52,353 bases of DNA from the NCBI RefSeq assembly GCF_000741785.1, contig NZ_JGZP01000019.1, positions 1-52,353 of the forward strand. Direction: 5' to 3'. Shown here in pieces: positions 26,258-37,084 of this stretch; the first letter of the stretch is position 1, and each line of letters begins with the position of its first letter. The notes beneath the pieces were generated by a model, which was not told where the DNA came from, ran no database searches, and saw only the letters and a list, made by a program, of their open reading frames with translations. This DNA comes from Bifidobacterium stellenboschense (GTDB taxonomy: Bacteria > Actinomycetota > Actinomycetes > Actinomycetales > Bifidobacteriaceae). The position numbers and the translations under genes are program-made.

Positions 26258-26985
26258 GACTTCGGTTCGCGGATCATGTAGCCGATGCCGCGCTTGGTCT
26301 CGATGAGCGGCGTGACCTTGTGCTTCTCGCCGTCCTCGCCTTCGACCATGACGCCGTCGACCTTCTTGCGCAGGTAGGAGATGTAGCTTTCGACGATGGC
26401 CGCGTCGCCGCCCCAGTCGTACTGCCACACGTGGTCGAGGATCTGCGCCTTGGACAGCACGCGTCCGGCGTTGTCCATGAGGTAGCGCAGCAGCTTGTAT
26501 TCGGTGGGGCTCAGGTCGACGGTCTGTCCGGCGCGGGTCACGTCATGCGAATCCTCGTTGATCTCGAGGTCGCCGACGCGGATGATCGGGTCGTCGTCCA
26601 CCTGTTCGCGGGTGCGGCGCAGGATGGCGCGGATGCGGGCGACGACCTCCTCCAGGCTGAACGGCTTGGTGACGTAGTCGTCGCCGCCGACGGTCAGTCC
26701 CATCACCTTGTCCTGCGTGTCATCGCGGGCGGTGAGGAACAGCACGGGGGCGTTGATGCCCTCCTGCCGGATACGGCGGGTGACGGTGAAGCCGTCGATG
26801 TCCGGCAGCATCACGTCGAGCACGATGAGATCCGGCTCGACCTTCTCGATGACTTCGATGGCCTCGGATCCGGAGGCGGCGGTGTTCACTTCGAATCCCG
26901 CGAAGTGAAGGGATGCGACCAGCAGTTCGCGGATGGACGGTTCGTCGTCGACGACGACGATGGATGCTTCGATGGGCTTGCTCAT
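26254..26985 (-). CDS. OmpR/PhoB-type response regulator
   Basis: A 243-residue DNA-binding regulator paired with the overlapping kinase. The receiver domain has the acidic pair DDE (13-15), the phospho-acceptor Asp57 in IVLDVMLPD, Thr in FLTARD and the conserved Lys in YVTKPFS. The winged-helix output domain (about 130-240) has LSPTEYKLLRYLMDNAGRVLSK and the wing ESYISYLRKKVD. Targets are unknown. The gene lies 69 nt downstream of the TPM-domain gene and may share its transcript. Confidence 0.95.
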   Translation of the reverse strand: MSKPIEASIVVVDDEPSIRELLVASLHFAGFEVNTAASGSEAIEVIEKVEPDLIVLDVMLPDIDGFTVTRRIRQEGINAPVLFLTARDDTQDKVMGLTVGGDDYVTKPFSLEEVVARIRAILRRTREQVDDDPIIRVGDLEINEDSHDVTRAGQTVDLSPTEYKLLRYLMDNAGRVLSKAQILDHVWQYDWGGDAAIVESYISYLRKKVDGVMVEGEDGEKHKVTPLIETKRGIGYMIREPKS

Positions 26986-27054
26986 GGCTCCCAGCTTGGA
27001 CTCGTTGCCTGTGGGTTTCCTGAGAGCCGACTGTGCATTGTCGCCCCGATGCCG

Positions 27055-27948
27055 TCAGCGGCCGAACGGCCCGCGACGGCGCTTGCGCGCCTCGCGCAGT
27101 TCACGCCGCGTCATCGGCCGTTCCGGTTCCTCCGCCAGGGCCATGACGGTCGGGGACGCCACCGTGTCGTCCGAGACGACGGTCGGATCCTCGGGCCCGG
27201 GCTCCGTTCCGGCCGCGGCACCGATGACGGACGCCTCAGCCTGCGACGGCTCCCGATCGTCGGCATCCACGGCCTGCGCCGCGTCCTCGCCGACCTCGCG
27301 GCGACGGCGCACGACGACGGTGACGATGATGACGACGACGAGCACGCCGAGCACGCCGACCATCACGATGACGCCGATCCGCATCACACCCGAATTCGTG
27401 GAGGTCTGCTTCTGCTGTTTGATCTCGTCCATCATGGCCATGGCGGCGCCGGGCCAGTCCTGCGCGCCCTGCTTGGTGAGCGGCTGCATGGCGGCTTCGC
27501 TCAGCGCGTCGATGGTCTTCTGGTTGTTGAGCCATTCATCGGAGTTCTTGGAGACGCATACGACGAGGCTGCCGTCGCCCGAGGCCACGGCGAGCAGGAC
27601 GGTGTTCGGCTCCGGATCGGTGGATTCCAATGCGGATGAGGCGAACGCGGATTTGTCCTTCGTGCCGAAGCTGTCGACGTAGAGCAGACGCACGTGCACG
27701 CCGGTCTCCTCCTCGGTGCGCTTCATCGCATCGGAGACGGCCGACTCGTTCTTGCCGAGCAGGTTCTGCGTGTCGGTGATGTCGTTGGTAGTCGTGGGCG
27801 TGTCCGCGGCGAGGGCCGCGGGAGTTATCCACATCGCACACATCAGCGCAAGAACCAAGCAGACAAGCCATTTCCGCATCGGCGACACGCCGTCGACGGG
27901 GGCTCCGACCACAGGGGCCGTTTTTCCATTCCTCATTCGTGCAGACAT
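27055..27948 (-). CDS. TPM-domain membrane protein
   Basis: A 297-residue protein with an N-terminal signal or anchor (about 25-46, WLVCLVLALMCAMWITPAALA region), an extracytoplasmic TPM-like domain (about 55-175, with RTEEETGVHVRLLYVDSFG and NTVLLAVASGDGSL), one transmembrane helix (about 190-215) and a charged cytoplasmic tail ending in RRRGPFGR. TPM domains are linked to phosphatase or complex-assembly roles; no clear activity can be assigned. ATG at 27948 is chosen because GGTGGAG lies 6 nt upstream; ATG at 27951 is possible. It is divergent from the WXG100 gene. Confidence 0.78.
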   Translation of the reverse strand: MSARMRNGKTAPVVGAPVDGVSPMRKWLVCLVLALMCAMWITPAALAADTPTTTNDITDTQNLLGKNESAVSDAMKRTEEETGVHVRLLYVDSFGTKDKSAFASSALESTDPEPNTVLLAVASGDGSLVVCVSKNSDEWLNNQKTIDALSEAAMQPLTKQGAQDWPGAAMAMMDEIKQQKQTSTNSGVMRIGVIVMVGVLGVLVVVIIVTVVVRRRREVGEDAAQAVDADDREPSQAEASVIGAAAGTEPGPEDPTVVSDDTVASPTVMALAEEPERPMTRRELREARKRRRGPFGR

Positions 27949-28017
27949 CATAGACTCCACCTTAGCGACCGGTTGCACCAACAGACAATACCAGCCCATG
28001 ACACAAAGGAGACGACG

Positions 28018-28308
28018 ATGCCCCAATATCAGGTGGATTCGGAAAGGATCCAATCATCGAGCGCCGCGGTGCAGGCCTCGGTCGGTCAGATCAGACAGGC
28101 CGTGGCCGGCATGTACGCGAACCTCAACGCGTTGCAGGACGCCTGGCGCGGTTCGGCGGCCACGCAGTTCACCGCGGTGGCGGCCCAGTGGCGCGCCGCG
28201 CAACAGCAGATGGAGACGTCGCTGGAGTCGATCCAGAACGCCCTGACGCAGGCGTCCACGGTCTACGCGGACGCGGAATCCCAGGCCACGCGCCTCTTCG
28301 CGCAGTGA
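28018..28308 (+). CDS. WXG100 (ESAT-6-like) protein
   Basis: A 96-residue helical-hairpin protein with the defining Trp-Arg-Gly turn at 43-45 (DAWRGSAATQF) and the usual length. Such proteins are secreted, usually as dimers, by type VII (ESX/Ess) systems or form the partner of a larger effector. No EccC-type ATPase is in this window. The ATG follows AAAGGAG by 6 nt. The gene stands alone on the plus strand with a strong terminator behind it, next to a divergent TPM-domain gene. Confidence 0.92.
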   Translation: MPQYQVDSERIQSSSAAVQASVGQIRQAVAGMYANLNALQDAWRGSAATQFTAVAAQWRAAQQQMETSLESIQNALTQASTVYADAESQATRLFAQ

Positions 28309-28352
28309 TCCGGGCGCGATGATCCGACGGATTGCAGTGCCCGGATACGACG

Positions 28353-28392
28353 AACGGGGCCGTGCATGTCCCAAGACATGCACGGCCCCGTT
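28353..28392. terminator. Bidirectional terminator between WXG100 and groEL genes
   Basis: The 18-bp arms AACGGGGCCGTGCATGTC (28353-28370) and their complement (28375-28392) pair perfectly around CCAA, between convergent genes. Confidence 0.93.
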
Positions 28393-28428
28393 CAGTCAGT
28401 CACCTGATGGAACCGATCGGCCTTCCGA

Positions 28429-30160
<1,732 letters not shown>

Positions 30161-30165
30161 CCATG

Positions 30166-30195
30166 AGATTAGCACTCCACCCCGTCGAGTGCCAA
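30166..30195 (-). promoter_or_regulatory. groEL promoter
   Basis: TTGGCA (30195-30190), an 18-bp spacer and TAATCT (30171-30166) on the minus strand. The predicted start near 30159 gives a leader of about 105 nt. Confidence 0.7.
30169..30195 (-). promoter_or_regulatory. CIRCE operator 2 (HrcA site) of groEL
   Basis: TTAGCACTC-N9-GAGTGCCAA, one mismatch from consensus. Its arms overlap both promoter hexamers, so HrcA binding would block RNA polymerase. Confidence 0.94.
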
Positions 30196-30285
30196 CATCC
30201 ATCCATGCGATTGCGCTTTGGGCATGACCGCCCCCGCGCGGCGGGAGCCCCGGCCGGCGGCGTCGCCGGCCCGCGTCAGGGCATG

Positions 30286-30313
30286 AAAAAAGCCCCGTCA
30301 TACCGACCGGGGC
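30286..30313 (-). terminator. Terminator of cspA
   Basis: On the minus strand GCCCCGGTC pairs with GACGGGGC with one bulge and is followed by six T. It lies 86 nt past the cspA stop; the stretch between shows no gene. The palindrome GCCGGCGGCGTCGCCGGC (30253-30270) lies between it and the CIRCE sites. Confidence 0.8.
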
Positions 30314-30398
30314 AAACCTGAGGGGTCCGAATCCTCAACCTCACGAACCTAGGGATTTCATGGTGGGCGATGTCACGAAAGTCACATCACATCGACGT

Positions 30399-30602
30399 TC
30401 ACAATTTGGTGACCTTGGTGGCCTGCATGCCTTTCGGGCCCTTCTCGGCCTCGTATTCGACCTTGTCCCCCTCGTCGAGGGTCTTGAAGCCCTCGCCGGA
30501 AATCACCGAGTAGTGGACGAAGACGTCGTCACCGCCACCATCCGGTGTGATGAAGCCGTACCCCTTGCCGTTACTGAAAAACTTTACGGTTCCTTGCGCC
30601 AT
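30399..30602 (-). CDS. cspA: Cold-shock protein CspA family
   Basis: A 67-residue single cold-shock domain of standard length. RNP1 is KGYGFITPD and RNP2 is DVFVHYS, the aromatic patches that bind single-stranded nucleic acid; the protein probably acts as an RNA chaperone. It has a good promoter about 100 nt upstream, so the mRNA has a leader of about 94 nt, as expected for cold-shock genes whose leaders control translation. It has its own terminator. Confidence 0.96.
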   Translation of the reverse strand: MAQGTVKFFSNGKGYGFITPDGGGDDVFVHYSVISGEGFKTLDEGDKVEYEAEKGPKGMQATKVTKL

Positions 30603-30702
30603 GTTGCACTTCCCTTAGCTGTGTGAGCTGTAATCTCTCCCGACGCGGAGGGAATAAAAGAACTACAACACCGCGCTCCCCCCGCCTCGCGACTAAAGGG
30701 AC

Positions 30703-30731
30703 AGTATAGACGTGACCCATGTCAACGACAA
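30703..30731 (-). promoter_or_regulatory. cspA promoter
   Basis: TTGTCG (30731-30726), a 17-bp spacer and TATACT (30708-30703). The start near 30696 gives a leader of about 94 nt. Confidence 0.7.
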
Positions 30732-30793
30732 CAGGGGGAGCGCGAAAATGGAACGGACCATGGACGCGGCCCGTTGCGATGGCCCGCCGGCCG

Positions 30794-31474
30794 TCAGCTC
30801 ATCAGCACGACGACGATGCCGCCGCCGAGGCCGCTGGCCTGCTGCACGTTCGAGATGCCGAGCGTGGACGCCACGTCGTCGGCGGTCGCCTTGTCCGCCT
30901 CGGACTCGTACCACACCACGGTGGCGGACGGCAGGCTGCCGGTCGGGTTGGAGGCGGCGACGTTCGTGTAGCCGGCCGAGGCGAGCACGTTCTGCTTGGT
31001 GGCGGCGTAGCCGGAGATGCCGGTGCCGTTGATGACGGTCACGCCCTTGGTCTTGTCCGGCTGGACGGCCTGCTGCGCCTGCTGGTCGGCCTGGGCCTGC
31101 TGCTGCTGGGACTGGGCCTGCTCCTCGGCCGCCTTCTTCTCCTGCGCGGCCTTCTCGGCGGCAGCCTTCTTCTCGGCGGCCGCCTTCTTGGCCGCCGCGG
31201 CCTTCTTCTTCGCCGCCGCCGAGTCCGACGAGGAGGCCGCGGCCGACGTCGAGGAGGACTGCGACCACGGCATCCTCACCTTGCCGGCCTCGCCCGAGAA
31301 CACGCCCCACGCGCCGACGCCGCACAGCGCCGCGACCAGCACGACCACGACGAACGGCATGAACCTCGCCGCGGCCGAACGGGCGCCGCGATGCATGCCT
31401 GCCGGCCCCTTCGGCGGATTGTCGAACGCGTCCGGCTCGAAGGAATCCACCTCGTCCTTGTCGTTCTTCGCCAT
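30794..31474 (-). CDS. Membrane-anchored LytR_C-domain protein
   Basis: A 226-residue protein with a cytoplasmic N-terminus, one transmembrane helix (about 38-60, [21 protein letters not shown]), a long Ala/Lys/Glu/Gln-rich helical stalk (about 75-135) and a C-terminal LytR_C-like domain (about 140-226, [20 protein letters not shown]). LytR_C domains occur on cell-envelope proteins of actinobacteria, so it probably acts outside the membrane near the cell wall. The ATG at 31474 is chosen, preceded by an AGGA tract; the upstream ATG at 31492 is part of that leader. Same strand as cspA, but cspA has its own promoter. Confidence 0.82.
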   Translation of the reverse strand: MAKNDKDEVDSFEPDAFDNPPKGPAGMHRGARSAAARFMPFVVVVLVAALCGVGAWGVFSGEAGKVRMPWSQSSSTSAAASSSDSAAAKKKAAAAKKAAAEKKAAAEKAAQEKKAAEEQAQSQQQQAQADQQAQQAVQPDKTKGVTVINGTGISGYAATKQNVLASAGYTNVAASNPTGSLPSATVVWYESEADKATADDVASTLGISNVQQASGLGGGIVVVLMS

Positions 31475-31616
31475 GATGTTCCTGTCCTCCATTCGTCACA
31501 CTACCCACCGAGTGTAACGGCACGGCCGCCCGAACGGAACATCCCACCGTGTCACGCGCACACCACGCGCACATCACACGCGCATCACGCGCGAACCGCG
31601 CGCCCCCGATGCGGGG

Positions 31617-31622
31617 TAGAGT
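31617..31622 (+). promoter_or_regulatory. -10 box of ung (leaderless start)
   Basis: TAGAGT is followed by 8 nt and then the ung ATG at 31631. A GGAG sits only 2 nt from the ATG, too close to be an ordinary ribosome-binding site. Confidence 0.5.
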
Positions 31623-31630
31623 GTGGAGCC

Positions 31631-32332
31631 ATGAGCGAAATCAAACCGCTGAGCGAACTCGTCGAACCGGGATGGGCGGCGGCCCTGGCCGACGTCGAGC
31701 CGACGATCCACCGCATGGGCGACTTCCTGCGCGAGGAGAACCGCGCCGGCCGGCACTGGCTGCCGGCCGCCCACAACATCCTGAGGGCGTTCACGATCCC
31801 GTTCGACTCGATCAAGGTGCTGATCGTCGGGCAGGACCCGTACCCGACACCCGGCCACCCGGTGGGCCTGAGCTTCTGCGTGGCCCCCGACGTGCGCCCG
31901 CTGCCGAAGAGCCTCGTCAATATATATAAGGAGCTGACCGCCGACCTCGGCGTCCCCATGCCGTCCAACGGCGACCTGACGCCGTGGACGGAACGCGGCG
32001 TGCTGCTGCTCAACAGGTGCCTGACGGTCGGCGTAGGCAGGCCGAACTCGCATCAGGGCAAGGGATGGGAGGAGGTCACCGAGGCCGCCATCCGCGCGCT
32101 GGACGCCCGCGTCGACCCCGCGACCGGCCGGCCGCGCCCGCTGGTCGCGATCCTGTGGGGGCGCAACGCGCAGACGCTCGAACCGCTGCTCGGCAACGCG
32201 GCCGTCATCAAGTCGCCGCATCCCTCACCGCTGTCCGCCTCGCGCGGCTTCTTCGGCTCGAAGCCGTTCTCCCGCGCCAACGAGGCGCTGGAGGCGATGG
32301 GCGCCGAACCGGTCGACTGGCGTCTGCCGTGA
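31631..32332 (+). CDS. ung: Uracil-DNA glycosylase
   Basis: Family 1 uracil-DNA glycosylase (233 residues) that removes uracil from DNA in base-excision repair. Motif A is [16 protein letters not shown] with the water-activating Asp69, in the actinobacterial form where PYPTPGH replaces PYHGPNQ. Motif B is HPSPLSA (197-203), which inserts into the minor groove. Length and ends are normal. It appears to be a single-gene unit upstream of the moxR operon, which has its own start signal. Confidence 0.96.
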   Translation: MSEIKPLSELVEPGWAAALADVEPTIHRMGDFLREENRAGRHWLPAAHNILRAFTIPFDSIKVLIVGQDPYPTPGHPVGLSFCVAPDVRPLPKSLVNIYKELTADLGVPMPSNGDLTPWTERGVLLLNRCLTVGVGRPNSHQGKGWEEVTEAAIRALDARVDPATGRPRPLVAILWGRNAQTLEPLLGNAAVIKSPHPSPLSASRGFFGSKPFSRANEALEAMGAEPVDWRLP

Positions 32333-32427
32333 CGGAGGCCGGGCGGGGCCGGACGCGGGCCGCATCCCGCTCCCCCGCCCGCAGCCTTTCCAGTCCGCTG
32401 TCAGGAACCGCGGTCATCGCACGCGGT

Positions 32428-32433
32428 TAGAGT
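32428..32433 (+). promoter_or_regulatory. -10 box of the moxR operon (leaderless start)
   Basis: TAGAGT lies 7 nt before ATG 32441. The block TAGAGTGGAACGCATGGC differs by one base from the dnaE start region (TAGGGTGGAACGCATGGC). Confidence 0.6.
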
Positions 32434-32440
32434 GGAACGC

Positions 32441-33505
32441 ATGGCAATTTTCCCTCCGAATCCTCAGATGCCCCCTCAGCCCGCCGGCATGCGGGTCCCC
32501 GTGGCGGCGAGCGCGATCGCCGCGGACGACGTGAAGCGGGCCGCGGCGTTGGCCGACCGCATCCGCGCGCGCTTCGCCCAGACGCTCGTCGGGCAGGATC
32601 ATCTTCGTGAATCCCTGATCCTCACCCTCGTGGCGGGCGGCCACATCCTCATCGAATCGGTGCCGGGCCTGGCCAAGACGACGGCCGCGCAGACGCTCGC
32701 CACCTCCGTGTCGGGCACGTTCAAGCGCGTGCAGTGCACGCCGGACCTCATGCCCTCCGATCTGGTGGGCACGCAGGTGTTCGACTTCGCCTCGCAGAAG
32801 TTCACCACGCAGATCGGCCCGATCCACGCGAACTTCGTGCTGCTCGACGAGATCAACCGTTCGAATGCGAAGACCCAGTCGGCGATGCTCGAGGCGATGG
32901 CCGAGGGCGCGACGACGATCGGCGGCGAGCGCATCGCCCTGCCGAAGCCGTTCATGGTGATCGCCACGCAGAATCCGATCGAGGAGGAGGGCACGTTCGC
33001 GCTGCCCGAGGCCCAGATGGACCGTTTCATGATGAAGGCCGTGATGACCTATCCGACGGCCGATGAGGAGCGCCGCATGCTGGCGTTGCTCACCCGCCGC
33101 GGCTCGGACGTGTTCGACCCGTCGCAGCTGCCGGCCGACCAGGTGTCGATCCGCGACGTGGAGTTCCTGCGCGCGGCGGCCAAGCGCGTGCACGTGTCCG
33201 ACGCGATCATGCGCTATGCGGTCGATCTGGCGGCCACGTCGCGCGGCGCGGGCACGCATCCGATCCAGGGGCTGGCCTCGCTGGTGCGCCTGGGCGCCTC
33301 GCCGCGCGCCTCGATCGCGCTGACGCGCATCGGCCAGGCGAACGCGCTGCTCAAGGGCCGCGACTATGTGGTCCCGGAGGATGTGAAGTCGGTGGTGCAC
33401 GAGGTGATGCGCCACCGCATCGTGCTCACGTTCGAGGCGCTGGCGGACGGCGTGACCGCCGACCAGGTCGTCGACCGCATCGTCAGGACGGTCCCCGTTC
33501 CATGA
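32441..33505 (+). CDS. MoxR-family AAA+ ATPase
   Basis: A 354-residue AAA+ ATPase. Walker A is ESVPGLAKTT, Walker B is NFVLLDEINRSNAKTQSAMLEAM, and the MoxR-type ATQNPIEEEGTFALPEAQMDRFM follows. MoxR proteins act as chaperones with VWA-domain partners, inserting metals or remodelling protein complexes; the VWA partners are the fourth and fifth genes of this operon. The ATG at 32441 is used (a GTG at 32432 overlaps the promoter). Its stop overlaps the DUF58 start as ATGA. Confidence 0.95.
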   Translation: MAIFPPNPQMPPQPAGMRVPVAASAIAADDVKRAAALADRIRARFAQTLVGQDHLRESLILTLVAGGHILIESVPGLAKTTAAQTLATSVSGTFKRVQCTPDLMPSDLVGTQVFDFASQKFTTQIGPIHANFVLLDEINRSNAKTQSAMLEAMAEGATTIGGERIALPKPFMVIATQNPIEEEGTFALPEAQMDRFMMKAVMTYPTADEERRMLALLTRRGSDVFDPSQLPADQVSIRDVEFLRAAAKRVHVSDAIMRYAVDLAATSRGAGTHPIQGLASLVRLGASPRASIALTRIGQANALLKGRDYVVPEDVKSVVHEVMRHRIVLTFEALADGVTADQVVDRIVRTVPVP

Positions 33506-34455
33506 TCGACACGCGAACCGACGATCCGATCAGGGCCAGGATCGAGGCGTTGGGCACGCAGCTGAGCCTGCCCACCGTCCGCAAGGCGCTGGGCGTGATC
33601 GAGGGCGAGCATGCGTCGCGGCGTCCGGGCGGATCGGACGAGCTGATGGACGTGCGCGCCTACGAGCCGGGCGACGAGGCGCGTCTGATCGAATGGAAGA
33701 CGAGCGCGCGTCAGGGCCGTCCGATGGTGGTGCGCCGCGAACGGCAGGTCACGTCGCGCGTGTGGATGATGCTCGACGTGGGCCGTGAGATGACGGGCGC
33801 CTGCGAGTCGGGCGAACGCGCCTTCGAGGTCGCGGCGAACGCGCTGCGCATGTTCGCCGCCCTGTCGCTGCGCCGCTCCGACGACCTGTCGCTCGTGCTC
33901 TCCGACGCGGCGAACATCACGCGTCTGCCGTTCAACGGCGGGTTCGCCCAGTTCGAGCGCACGCTCGACGAGGCGTTGGACCGCGACTGGGACCAGCCGC
34001 GCAACATCGACGCCCTGCTCGCCTACGCGCGGCGCATCAAGGACCGTCACGCGCTGATCGTGCTCGCCACCGACGAGCACGCGTTGGGCGACGACCAGTT
34101 GAAGACGCTGCGTCTGGTGGCGCGCACGCATTCGGTCGTGGTCATCGACGTGGCGACCGTGAACCCGTTCGTCGCCGCCCGCAAGGTCGGCGTGCTCGAC
34201 GGCATGGGCTCGCGGCGTCTGCCCGCGTTCCTCGCGGACGCGCACGCCGCGGCCGAAGTGGACACGCATCGCGCCTACATGGCCGCCGCGCTGGAACGCG
34301 AGCTCGACCGCGCCGGCGGGCATATGATCCACGCCGCGTCCAGCGAGGCGATGTTCGACGCGTTCGTGCGTCTCGTCGCACGCTCCCTGGCCGGCAACAC
34401 GGCGAACCAGCTGCGCGCGCCGGCCGACCTCGACGTGATGGGAGGCGCCGCATGA
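33502..34455 (+). CDS. DUF58 domain protein
   Basis: A 317-residue protein with the DUF58 core RAYEPGDEARLIEWKTSARQ at about 50-70, followed by a VWA-like fold that lacks membrane helices at the N-terminus. DUF58 proteins are encoded with MoxR and VWA proteins in many bacteria and are thought to link the ATPase to the membrane complex. Overlaps of 4 nt on each side show translational coupling. Confidence 0.92.
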   Translation: MIDTRTDDPIRARIEALGTQLSLPTVRKALGVIEGEHASRRPGGSDELMDVRAYEPGDEARLIEWKTSARQGRPMVVRRERQVTSRVWMMLDVGREMTGACESGERAFEVAANALRMFAALSLRRSDDLSLVLSDAANITRLPFNGGFAQFERTLDEALDRDWDQPRNIDALLAYARRIKDRHALIVLATDEHALGDDQLKTLRLVARTHSVVVIDVATVNPFVAARKVGVLDGMGSRRLPAFLADAHAAAEVDTHRAYMAAALERELDRAGGHMIHAASSEAMFDAFVRLVARSLAGNTANQLRAPADLDVMGGAA

Positions 34456-34995
34456 CCGCGATCGGCCTGACTTTGGCGTTGAAATCCGACGATCTGACGC
34501 CCGCCGGCCAGATCGACATGACCGGGCCGTTCGTCGCGATGCTCGTCGCGTTCCTGCTGCTCGCCGCCGTGCTCGTCGTGGTCGTCGTGCTGCTGTCCCG
34601 ACCGCGCCGGCCCCGCGCCAAGGCGCGTCCGCACGGCGCGCACAGCGGCACCGGCGACAAGGCGGCGTGGCGCGCGCGCATCGACGACGTGGTCGCCCGT
34701 CACGACGCCGGCGAGCTGGACCGCGAGCGCGCGTTCACCGAACTCGCGGCGATCGCCCCGCGAGTTCGCCTCCGCGTCGACCGGCCGCGACCTCAACGCG
34801 CACACGCTCACGGACATCCGCAACGAGCCGCGCGAGGCGTCGGCGCGCGGCGGATTGGACCTGCTGCGCATGACGATCGCCGCGCTCTACCCGCCCGAGT
34901 TCGCCGACGCCGCCGTGAACGCGCACGCGCGAGAGGCGAGCGTCGAGGAGGCGGCCGGATGGGTGTCGAATCTCGTGGAAAGGTGGGGACGCTGA
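34452..34995 (+). pseudogene. Small membrane protein of the MoxR operon with apparent +1 frameshift
   Basis: From ATG at 34452 the protein has a transmembrane helix (about 28-50, FVAMLVAFLLLAAVLVVVVV) and a charged helical part ending AFTELAAIA. The frame then fails at GCCCCGCGAG (34755-34764). Removing one C continues as REFASASTGRDLNAH and ends ERWGR with TGA at 34993-34995, which overlaps the next ATG as TGATG, just as the operon's other junctions overlap. The restored protein would have 180 residues and resembles the small DUF4381-like partner often found between DUF58 and VWA genes. Likely causes are a homopolymer sequence error or a genuine inactivation; programmed frameshifting is less likely. 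Without the shift, the frame reads on into the VWA gene. Confidence 0.75.
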
Positions 34996-36059
34996 TGCAG
35001 TTGTCATGGCAATGGCCGTGGGCCGCGCTCGGCGGCGCGCTCGCCGCGGCCGCGATCATCCTCCTGGTCGTCGCGCTCTCGTCGCGCCGGCACCGCATCG
35101 ACACGGTGCGCGTGTTCACGCTGGACGACGACCTCAACACGGAACGCGCCTCGAAGCTGTTCCGCCAATGGCGGTGGCTGAACCGGTGCGCCGCCGTGCT
35201 CGTCGTCGTCGCGCTCGCCGTCGCGGTCGCGATGGTCGCGCGTCCGGCGACGGTCGACGTGAGCGAGGAGCGCTCGTCGAGCCGCGACATCGTGCTGTGT
35301 CTCGACGTGTCCGGTTCGACGCTGCCCTACGACCGGCAGGTGATCGACACGTACCGCGATCTGATCGGACACTTCCAGGGCGAACGCATCGGCATGAGCA
35401 TCTTCAACTCGACGTCGCGCACCGTGTTCCCGCTGACCGACGACTACGATCTGGTCACCAGGCAGCTGGATGCCGCGTCGAAGGCGTTGAAGGGCGTCGA
35501 ATCGCAGGACGACATCGACAAGATGAGCGACGCCGACTACCAGCGGATCGCCGACTGGCTTGAAGGCACGCAGAACCGCAAGGACACGACGTCGCTGATC
35601 GGCGACGGCGTGGTCTCCTGCGCGGCGATGCTGCCCGGCTTCGCCTACGGCTCGTCATCCGACGGATCGGACGCCACGCGCACGCGCGCCGCGTCGATCG
35701 TGCTCGCCACCGACAACGTGGTGTCCGGCACGCCGACGTACACGCTCGAACAGGCGCTGAATCTGACGACAAGCGCGAAGATCACCGTGGACGGTCTGTT
35801 CTCGGGCCCCACGCAGAGCGAAGGCGACGAGACGACCACGCAGATGAAGGATCAGATCGAATCGCACGGCGGCGTGTTCCTCACGCAGTCGAACGGCGGC
35901 AGCGTCGACGAGCTGGTGCGCGACATCGACGAACGGCGTTCCGCGGAGAACCGCAGCGCGCATCAGGCCGCCATGGTGGACGATCCCGCATGGTTCACGG
36001 TCGCGCTGGCCGTTCTGGTCGCCCTGTGGCTGCTCGTGGTATGGAGGTTGAAGCGATGA
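34995..36059 (+). CDS. VWA-domain membrane protein (BatA-like), first of two
   Basis: A 354-residue protein. Two N-terminal transmembrane helices (about 10-28 and 60-82) precede a von Willebrand A domain whose metal site begins DVSGST (about 102-107), and a last helix lies near the C-terminus. It is oriented with the VWA domain on one face of the membrane, as in Bat proteins. The start at 34995 is set by its overlap with the repaired upstream gene; the stop overlaps the next ATG as ATGA (36056-36059). Confidence 0.88.
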   Translation: MQLSWQWPWAALGGALAAAAIILLVVALSSRRHRIDTVRVFTLDDDLNTERASKLFRQWRWLNRCAAVLVVVALAVAVAMVARPATVDVSEERSSSRDIVLCLDVSGSTLPYDRQVIDTYRDLIGHFQGERIGMSIFNSTSRTVFPLTDDYDLVTRQLDAASKALKGVESQDDIDKMSDADYQRIADWLEGTQNRKDTTSLIGDGVVSCAAMLPGFAYGSSSDGSDATRTRAASIVLATDNVVSGTPTYTLEQALNLTTSAKITVDGLFSGPTQSEGDETTTQMKDQIESHGGVFLTQSNGGSVDELVRDIDERRSAENRSAHQAAMVDDPAWFTVALAVLVALWLLVVWRLKR

Positions 36060-37084
36060 ATTCGGTTTGGACGCTCTCCCCCGCGTTCGGATGGCCGGTG
36101 GGCGGCGCGATCGCCGCGGCGATGCTCGCGCTCGCCGTCGTCGGCGTCGTCCGCCATGCCCGGCATGCGGCCGGCGACGAGACGGTCGCCTCGTGCGTGC
36201 GCCGCACGCTCGTCTGTCTGCTCGTCGCGCTCGCCGTGTTGACGCCGTCCATGGTCGCGTCGACCACGTCGCGTGCCGTGAACGCGACGGACGTGGTGGT
36301 CGCGGTCGACGTGACCGGCTCGATGGCCGTCACGGACGCGCATTACGGCTCGGACACGGCGATCACGCGGCTGGAGGCGGCGCGCAAGGCCGTCGACGAT
36401 CTGACGACGATGTACGCGGATTCGAGTTTCGCCGCATTGCGCTTCGGCGCGTCCGGCACGCTCGACGTGCCGTTGACGCCCGACGCGCCGGCGATCCGCA
36501 GCTGGGCGAACACGCTGGTGCCGGAGGCGACGAGCGTGTCCGCCGGCTCGTCGCTCGACGCGCCGCTCGACCAGCTCGTCACCACGTTGAAGCAGATCCG
36601 CGAACAGCATGCGGACGACGCGATCGTGCTGTACGTGATCACCGACGGCGAACAGACCTCGGCGAAGGCGCGGCGCACGTTCTCGTCGCTGCGCGGCTAC
36701 CTCGACGACGCGTTCACCGTGGGCGTCGGCTCCACCGAGGGCGGCAACATCCCGAAGATCGCGGACGGCGTCTCCTCGGGAAACGCGGAATCGCAGGAGT
36801 GGGTCACCGACCCGGACACCGGCCAGCCGGGCGTGTCGAAGATGGACGAGGGCAATCTCAAGGACATCGCCGATGAGATGGGCGGCACCTATCTCAAGGT
36901 GGACGCCTCGGACACGATGACCGCCGGACTGTCCGCGAAGACGAGCGACAAGTGGAAGATGACGGACACGCGCAAGGAGCGCACGAGGGTGACGCCGGTC
37001 GTCTGGCCGATCGCCATCGCCGCGGCGCTGCTGCTCGCCTGGGAGGCGGGCGCGCAGTTCGCACTGTCAAGGAGGCTGATATGA
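36056..37084 (+). CDS. VWA-domain membrane protein (BatA/BatB-like), second of two
   Basis: A 342-residue protein with N-terminal helices at about 13-33 and 48-66, a VWA domain with the MIDAS motif DVTGSM (about 84-89) and Asp in ITDGEQ, and a C-terminal helix (about 315-333). It is similar in layout to the preceding gene, so the pair may form a heteromer acted on by MoxR. The stop overlaps the next ATG as ATGA (37081-37084). Confidence 0.9.
   Translation: MNSVWTLSPAFGWPVGGAIAAAMLALAVVGVVRHARHAAGDETVASCVRRTLVCLLVALAVLTPSMVASTTSRAVNATDVVVAVDVTGSMAVTDAHYGSDTAITRLEAARKAVDDLTTMYADSSFAALRFGASGTLDVPLTPDAPAIRSWANTLVPEATSVSAGSSLDAPLDQLVTTLKQIREQHADDAIVLYVITDGEQTSAKARRTFSSLRGYLDDAFTVGVGSTEGGNIPKIADGVSSGNAESQEWVTDPDTGQPGVSKMDEGNLKDIADEMGGTYLKVDASDTMTAGLSAKTSDKWKMTDTRKERTRVTPVVWPIAIAAALLLAWEAGAQFALSRRLI

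Noticed and set aside
34452..36059. Single 535-residue fusion of the small membrane protein and the first VWA protein
   Set aside because: The middle portion after residue 102 is Arg-rich noise. The +1 frame there reads as sensible protein and ends in the usual overlap, so a frameshift explains it better than a fusion.
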